A stretch of DNA of 42,226 nucleotides, from NCBI GenBank assembly GCA_001642005.1, contig LWCA01000190.1, positions 1 through 42,226 on the forward strand, written 5' to 3'. Position 1 is the first letter of the stretch. Each line of letters opens with the position of its first letter. The position numbers and the translations under genes are program-made. The notes beneath the pieces were generated by a model. That model was not told where the DNA came from, made no database searches, and saw only the letters and a program-made list of their open reading frames with translations. Shown in pieces: positions 38,601-42,226 of the stretch. The stretch comes from Intoshia linei (lineage: Eukaryota; Orthonectida; Rhopaluridae).

Positions 38601-39046
38601 GAACGCAGTAAAATTTTTCACAACGCAAATATAGAATTTGCAGAATACGAAACAAATTTGAAGAATTTACAAGAGGTAAAATTTTTTTTAAATTCGTCAA
38701 ATTTTTAATTATAGAATTTCGACCGAAGTAAACAACAGATGAACAAGAAATTGACTAATGATCATTTAAAAGCAATTTCACAAACAGAGTACGAATTTAG
38801 AGTTAAACAAATAAAAATTGAAAATGAAGCCATACGATTAAGGTCAGAAGCTTTGGGTAAAGAGGCGATTGGAGAATTAGCGGATGCTAAATCAATTTAC
38901 AATGTAATATTCTTTTTACTGTACTTAATTAACTATATTTTTAGACTGACATTATTAAAGCGATGAATTTAAAGACAACTATCATTATGAACCCTAACGA
39001 TCAAATTGACTTAATATCTACAGTTGATAGACTGATCAGTCAATAA
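29622..39046 (+). CDS. MVP: Major vault protein (MVP), complete, 15 exons, 837 aa
   Basis: Exons: 29622-29675, 29710-29777, 29812-30125, 30163-30386, 30424-30546, 31610-31837, 31877-32026, 32074-32330, 33989-34192, 37373-37464, 37914-37966, 38008-38219, 38432-38675, 38715-38903 and 38945-39046. All are GT-AG and in phase; 2514 nt in total. MVP forms the shell of the vault ribonucleoprotein, usually 78 copies. The N-terminal half holds vault repeats with DPFPLYWGE, NDEWVFNGPG, GEEWIIKTKG, GPKSFFLLPGE, GEKWLIKGP, MNENEGIYVRD and SGTSYMLTE. The shoulder (stomatin-like) domain follows: FGPNHIVLKPHEQF, LKLGPDFYLDMI, DIKLAYNWQFD and FAVSDFVGD. Next comes VELAIDITTKTQAAAARHAAQRAEQ, leading into the long cap helix, then a short cap ending VDRLISQ. 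The tail after the cap is much shorter than in vertebrates. Short introns are 34-47 nt; long ones hold transposons. Confidence 0.96.
30767..30965 (+). mobile_element. hAT fragment in MVP intron 5
   Basis: Starts with the hAT tip CAGTGATTCTCAACCTGTGG. At 30876-30965 it encodes the end of the transposase dimerisation domain (SAFSNMEFIKNKFRSKTSND...LNKR, stop), typical of ZBED5-like elements. Nearly the whole transposase between them is deleted. Confidence 0.75.
32442..33649 (+). mobile_element. Non-autonomous Helitron, copy 4, in MVP intron 8, split by a MITE
   Basis: Begins A|TCTTAACTTATATAATA. Ends with the hairpin CTGTTTGTACGTAGTACATA...AACAG, then TCAAA and CTAG|T at 33646-33649. The outer parts align with copy 1, while the middle is replaced by the pogo-type MITE at 32982-33393. 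Confidence 0.76.
32982..33393. mobile_element. pogo-type MITE nested in the Helitron (412 bp)
   Basis: Ends CAGTCAAAATCTCATTTAAC and its exact inverse are identical over 20 bp, flanked on both sides by TA, the target duplication of Tc1/mariner/pogo elements. No transposase frame. The near-perfect ends suggest it is younger than the surrounding repeats. Confidence 0.85.
34316..34800. repeat. Repeat fragments in MVP intron 9
   Basis: ACAGTAGACGCTCGAAAAGTGA (about 34318) matches the repeat at 13736. 34580-34700 carries the core of the CAGGGCCGTGGAGAGG MITE family in inverse orientation (AATGTTGGAAAATTTTTTTT, CCAATGCAATTTCCAATTGT). Confidence 0.5.
35101..36559 (-). pseudogene. Tigger/pogo transposase, broken, in MVP intron 9
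   Basis: Minus-strand frame starts MPFKYSNLTNNSKIKILGEI (CENP-B-type N-terminal helix-turn-helix) at 36557-36559. A frameshift near 36440 and an in-frame TAG just before 36294 break it. The DDE catalytic core remains readable: FNADETGLYF (first Asp), VVDNCTAH near 35690-35710 (second Asp) and LQPMDTGII near 35590-35610 (third Asp), after LPPNATCVLQP. The C-terminal tail (35101-35520) is acidic and diverged. A possible TIR is at 36790-36808 (inverse CAGTGCTATCGCAATAAG, followed by TA); the other end was not convincingly found. Confidence 0.85.
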
Positions 39047-39214
39047 ATATATTAGATATTTGATTTTTATATTTTATATTATATTATATTTATTATATTA
39101 TTATTATATTTTTCATATTTATTAACACGAAATTAATTAAATTCATTAATTAATAACGTAAATAAACTAGTGTGACAAGATAAAAATAGTACCGTAAGTC
39201 TGCTGTGTACTGTT

Positions 39215-39400
39215 CAGGGCGGATTTAAGGGGTGAAAAAGATGCAGTTGCACCCCTAAATTTTTAATTAATGTTTTGCAAATAACTAAAAACGTTTTTAT
39301 TTATTAAAACAATATAGATGGCGCATAACATTACATTTTTTTTATTTTTGCGAAAAAATACAAATTTGGATACTATCTCTACCTCTACTACCTCTTTTTA
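39215..39400. mobile_element. Deletion derivative of the ZMYM1-like hAT element
   Basis: CAGGGCGGATTTAAGG at 39215 followed by GATGCAGTTGCACCCCTAAA matches the 5' end of the element at 22180. TTTTTATTTTTGCGAAAAAA (about 39341) matches its 3' part at 23316. The coding middle is gone. Confidence 0.65.
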
Positions 39401-39860
39401 TATTAGCTCTAGTTGTGAGTTAGTAGTGGTAAAATATATAAAACGGAAAGTAGGCTACGCTAAAATTTTGTCTTTTTCTTAATTTTTATTTTTAATGCTT
39501 TGAAATTGAGTATCTACGAGTTTTTATTATTAATAATCTTGTTCAATTACTTGTAAACCAATATACCATCATTTTCTTAAATTTTGAGTATTTTTTATAA
39601 TTTTTAGTCTTGTATGTATTATATCTTCATTCTAAAACAAATGTTAGCAAAAAAATTTACTAAATATACCTCTTTCATGTTCAAAACACTTTTAAAGATA
39701 CAAGCATATCATACAAACACGTCACACGTGAAAGAAATAAAAACTAATTTAACAAGTCTATGTATCACGATAAAATTCCCTGTAATGTAGATATAGGTTG
39801 TGGATTTTTAAATATGTTTCCAATATAAATTATTTGCAATATATTTTTAATTAATTATAG

Positions 39861-41136
39861 GTATGATGCAAATTTAAATTGTCAAAGTAAAGGGTACGAT
39901 TCTTTAATATACTATGAAAATGATACAGAAAGGATGCAATTAGTCAACATTACATTAAGTTATAACGAAAATCAATACAACGAATACTGTAATGACATTT
40001 CATGTAAATTTTGGTACGATATAACTAAAGAATCTGTTAAAAAGTATAGTGGTAATGTTAATTTATATTTTAAAATTGTTATAAATAATTGTTATAAAAC
40101 TTACATGTTAACATTTTAAATTTAAATAAAAAAAAATAAAGGGCTTGTATTTATCGCGTATTTTAATCCGTAAAGTGTCAGCATTTTAGATGGTTTATCA
40201 GTAGAAATATGGAATTGTCAGTTGATATAATGGATTTTCAGTATTTTAGGTGGCAGTTGACAAGGCGTCAGTATAAATAATTGATTCTCAGTATTTAAAT
40301 TGGAAGGGCAGTAAAAAAAATTATTTTGTCAGTATTTTAAATATACTGTCAGTATTTAAATTAAAAACTGACAAATATGTAATTGAATACTGAAAAAGTA
40401 CATTTTAATATTTATACTGACAATTTTTGTTGAAAATAATGTAAATTTTTTATTAAAATACTGACAAATAAAATAATTCCCAAAATAAAATATATGTACT
40501 CCAAAATGATATTAATTTAACATGAATTTCTTAAAATATTATGAAATTATAATGATAGAGGCCTACCGTGCCGATATCCCCTTTGGTGACTTGCAAAATT
40601 CTTTGTAATATGGACCATCATTTTTCTAAATTTAGCATTAAAAAATTATATTTATGAATATAGTGACTATTTTTTGTGTTAAATTTAAAATGCCAAGTCA
40701 AGAGCCTCAGATAGGTTAACATGGCTATATGAAACTGAATCACTTTTGCAAATTTTTAAGGCCCATTTTTTGTTTTCGGTGGCCTCGAGCTGGGTAGGTT
40801 CGACTGTGAACATCGGTACATATTCTATCATCAAATATTTATTTATTATCAAAATTAAAAACGAAAATATTAGATAATAATATTATTAATAATAATAATA
40901 TCAATAATATTTAATAATAATTATTAATTATACATAATGTGCAACAGTTTTGTTTAACTTTATATTTAGGGAAAATTAATTACACGCGTTGGGGTTTAGA
41001 CAAACCTGAATCTCAAGATTCAAAATGTGTTACATTGAAAACTTATAAAGGAGCTTATTGGAGATATATGGATTGTAATAAAAAGTTGAATTTTTATTGT
41101 CGTAAAAGTAATAATAATTATTTAATTATTAATTAA
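39861..41136 (+). CDS. C-type lectin domain protein, last two exons (5' part not found)
   Basis: Exons 39861-40051 and 40970-41136 join in phase across a 918-nt intron; stop TAA at 41134-41136. The encoded stretch fits the second half of a C-type lectin fold: DANLNCQSKGYDSLIYYEND, RWGLDKPESQDSKCVTL (the usual W-x-x-G-x-P and carbohydrate-loop region), then YWRYMDCNKKLNFYCRK (the WxxxxC...FxC ending). EPN or QPD calcium/sugar motifs are not seen, so sugar binding is uncertain. Such domains are often secreted immune or feeding proteins, but no signal peptide exon was found between 39047 and 39860. It starts less than 1 kb after MVP on the same strand. It may be intact with an unseen distant first exon, or decayed. 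Confidence 0.72.
40177..40467. repeat. CAGTATTT motif array with inverted right half
   Basis: About ten loosely spaced units of the type GTCAGTATTTTA read in one direction from 40177 to 40358, roughly every 10-35 bp. About four inverse units (ATACTGACAAAT) follow from 40365 to 40467. The whole could fold back on itself. It lies in the intron of the C-type lectin gene and has no coding potential. Confidence 0.6.
40560..40925. repeat. Interspersed repeat and AAT-rich microsatellite
   Basis: 40560-40830 resembles the repeat at 13541-14050 (TTTAGCATTAAAAAATTATA, AGAGCCTCAGATAGG). 40874-40925 is AATAAT/ATTATT-rich simple sequence. Confidence 0.45.
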
Positions 41137-41929
41137 AATTCTAGGACGGTTTGTTTTACCCTATTTTTCAAAATAATGAGTAATTTGTGGTTTTAACAGT
41201 GAAGTGGAAAGTTTTAGGTGTTGAGATCTATCATAAGGGTCATATGTTAAAAAATTTAACAGAATCTGTTTTTTTAAAATTCAAATACTCTTTTTATTTA
41301 TAAAAAAATTGTCATTGGTAATTTGCCTCTGACTTTTTTTCAGTCATATTTATTTAGTTTGCCAATTTTTCAATTTTTAATTTATAGTACTTAATGTACA
41401 GGAAAAAACTGACTGAGCATTTTTGATTTTAAAATTTCTGGGATTGTTAGTTTTCTCAATAAATGGTTAAAACCTGAAAAATACCTTTTACTTTATCTAA
41501 ATTTAGTAAATATAGACACGAAAAAAAATATTTCGGGTAGCATAGTTTTAAAATTTACACGTACTCAATTTTGTTAAAATTATGAGGGAAAACTAATATT
41601 TCAACTATTAATAAAAATTTAAATTAAATCACTTTTATCATCCATATATCAAAAAAATAAATCGATTTATCAAATTCTTTTAAATCCCTGAATTGAAAGA
41701 TGATAAAACAATATTTTTCGTTATGGTTTATATCAAATAGAGTATTCTTTAGTATTGATAAACATGAAATTGTGAATAGAAAACTAAATTTTAATTACAG
41801 TAAATAAAACTATTATTTACACATAATACACACCAGAAAACAACTAAAATGCATCGTAATTGCTTTGCAATTTATTAAAATTTAACGAATAGCATGTGCA
41901 TTAAATTCTTATTATACTATTATATGATA
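41137..41929. other. Non-coding; nothing recognised
   Basis: AT-rich sequence after the C-type lectin stop. No exon, transposon tip or RNA gene was recognised. Confidence 0.4.
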
Positions 41930-42226
41930 CAGTAGAAGCCGCTTGTATTGATCATATTGGGACAGAGCAGTTTTGATAATTATAAGCGGCTTTTTGAAAT
42001 ATAGATAACTTTATTTGTTTACATATTCGATGAAAGTTATGGATACGAAATATAACAAAAATACTTGAATAACATTTATTTGGACAAGAAATAATTATCA
42101 ATTTTAGATTGTATTTTATTTTCATGTAATAATTCTTGAATAAAGCGATCATACTTTTAATGCTTTTCAAATCTTATAGATCTTTGTTGTACACCTCGAC
42201 GTAGTACATTCAAGGCTTCTTGTAAC
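41930..42226 (-). mobile_element. Tigger/pogo element, 3' end, truncated by the window edge
   Basis: A TA followed by CAGTAGAAGCCGCTTGTATT marks a pogo/Tigger-type terminus at 41930, with a subterminal inverse (AAGCGGCT) at about 41984. On the minus strand the right edge encodes LQEALNVLRRGVQQRSIRF and a stop, matching the C-terminal end of Tigger transposases. The rest is outside the window. Confidence 0.65.

Noticed and set aside
40177-40467. CRISPR array
   Set aside because: Units are short, irregularly spaced and switch orientation; the window is eukaryotic.
40790-40815. Vault RNA candidate near MVP (GGTTCGAC resembling a B box)
   Set aside because: No matching A box at the right distance and the sequence belongs to an interspersed repeat.

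Overview
The window is AT-rich animal (metazoan) nuclear DNA with spliced genes. A tailless-type nuclear receptor with the alanine P-box (CDGCAGFF) points to an arthropod. DNA transposon debris fills most of the space between genes and inside long introns: hAT (ZBED5-like and ZMYM1-like), pogo/Tigger, MITEs and non-autonomous Helitrons. I cannot name the species. No prokaryotic features were seen.

Layout. 1-1677: degenerate ZBED5-like hAT element running off the left edge. 2140-2745 (-): part of a protein kinase. 3477-4633: Helitron. 5277-7285 and 8256-11110: a tandem segmental duplication carrying two copies of a divergent ribosomal protein eS12 gene. The left copy is a pseudogene. The right copy is an intact five-exon gene (8948-11029, -). 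11369-11812 (+): CCDC115/Vma22-like V-ATPase assembly factor, head to head with eS12. 12038-18707 (-): complete six-exon tailless/NR2E1 gene with a 19-nt microexon and a 4.9-kb intron. 20638-23850: MITEs and an internally deleted hAT element. 23955-25456 (-): complete alpha-tubulin with a serine in place of Lys40. 25576-26861 (-): complete short SPRTN/Spartan DNA-protein-crosslink protease. 26973-27688: Helitron. 29622-39046 (+): complete 15-exon major vault protein gene (837 aa), whose long introns hold a Helitron, MITEs, a hAT scrap and a broken Tigger transposase. 39861-41136 (+): the last two exons of a C-type-lectin-domain gene, with a CAGTATTT fold-back array in its intron. 41930-42226: edge of another Tigger element.

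Exon models were built by hand from protein family knowledge plus GT...AG sites and phase. For alpha-tubulin, SPRTN, eS12, tailless and MVP every junction keeps frame and the summed length is a whole number of codons, which is strong internal support.

The genes share no pathway I can see. The most distinctive features are: many 33-41 nt introns; a divergent but intact eS12 beside its dead twin; an alpha-tubulin without the Lys40 acetylation site; an MVP gene swollen by transposons; and a Helitron family with well-defined ends (TC...hairpin...CTAG, A/T flanks).
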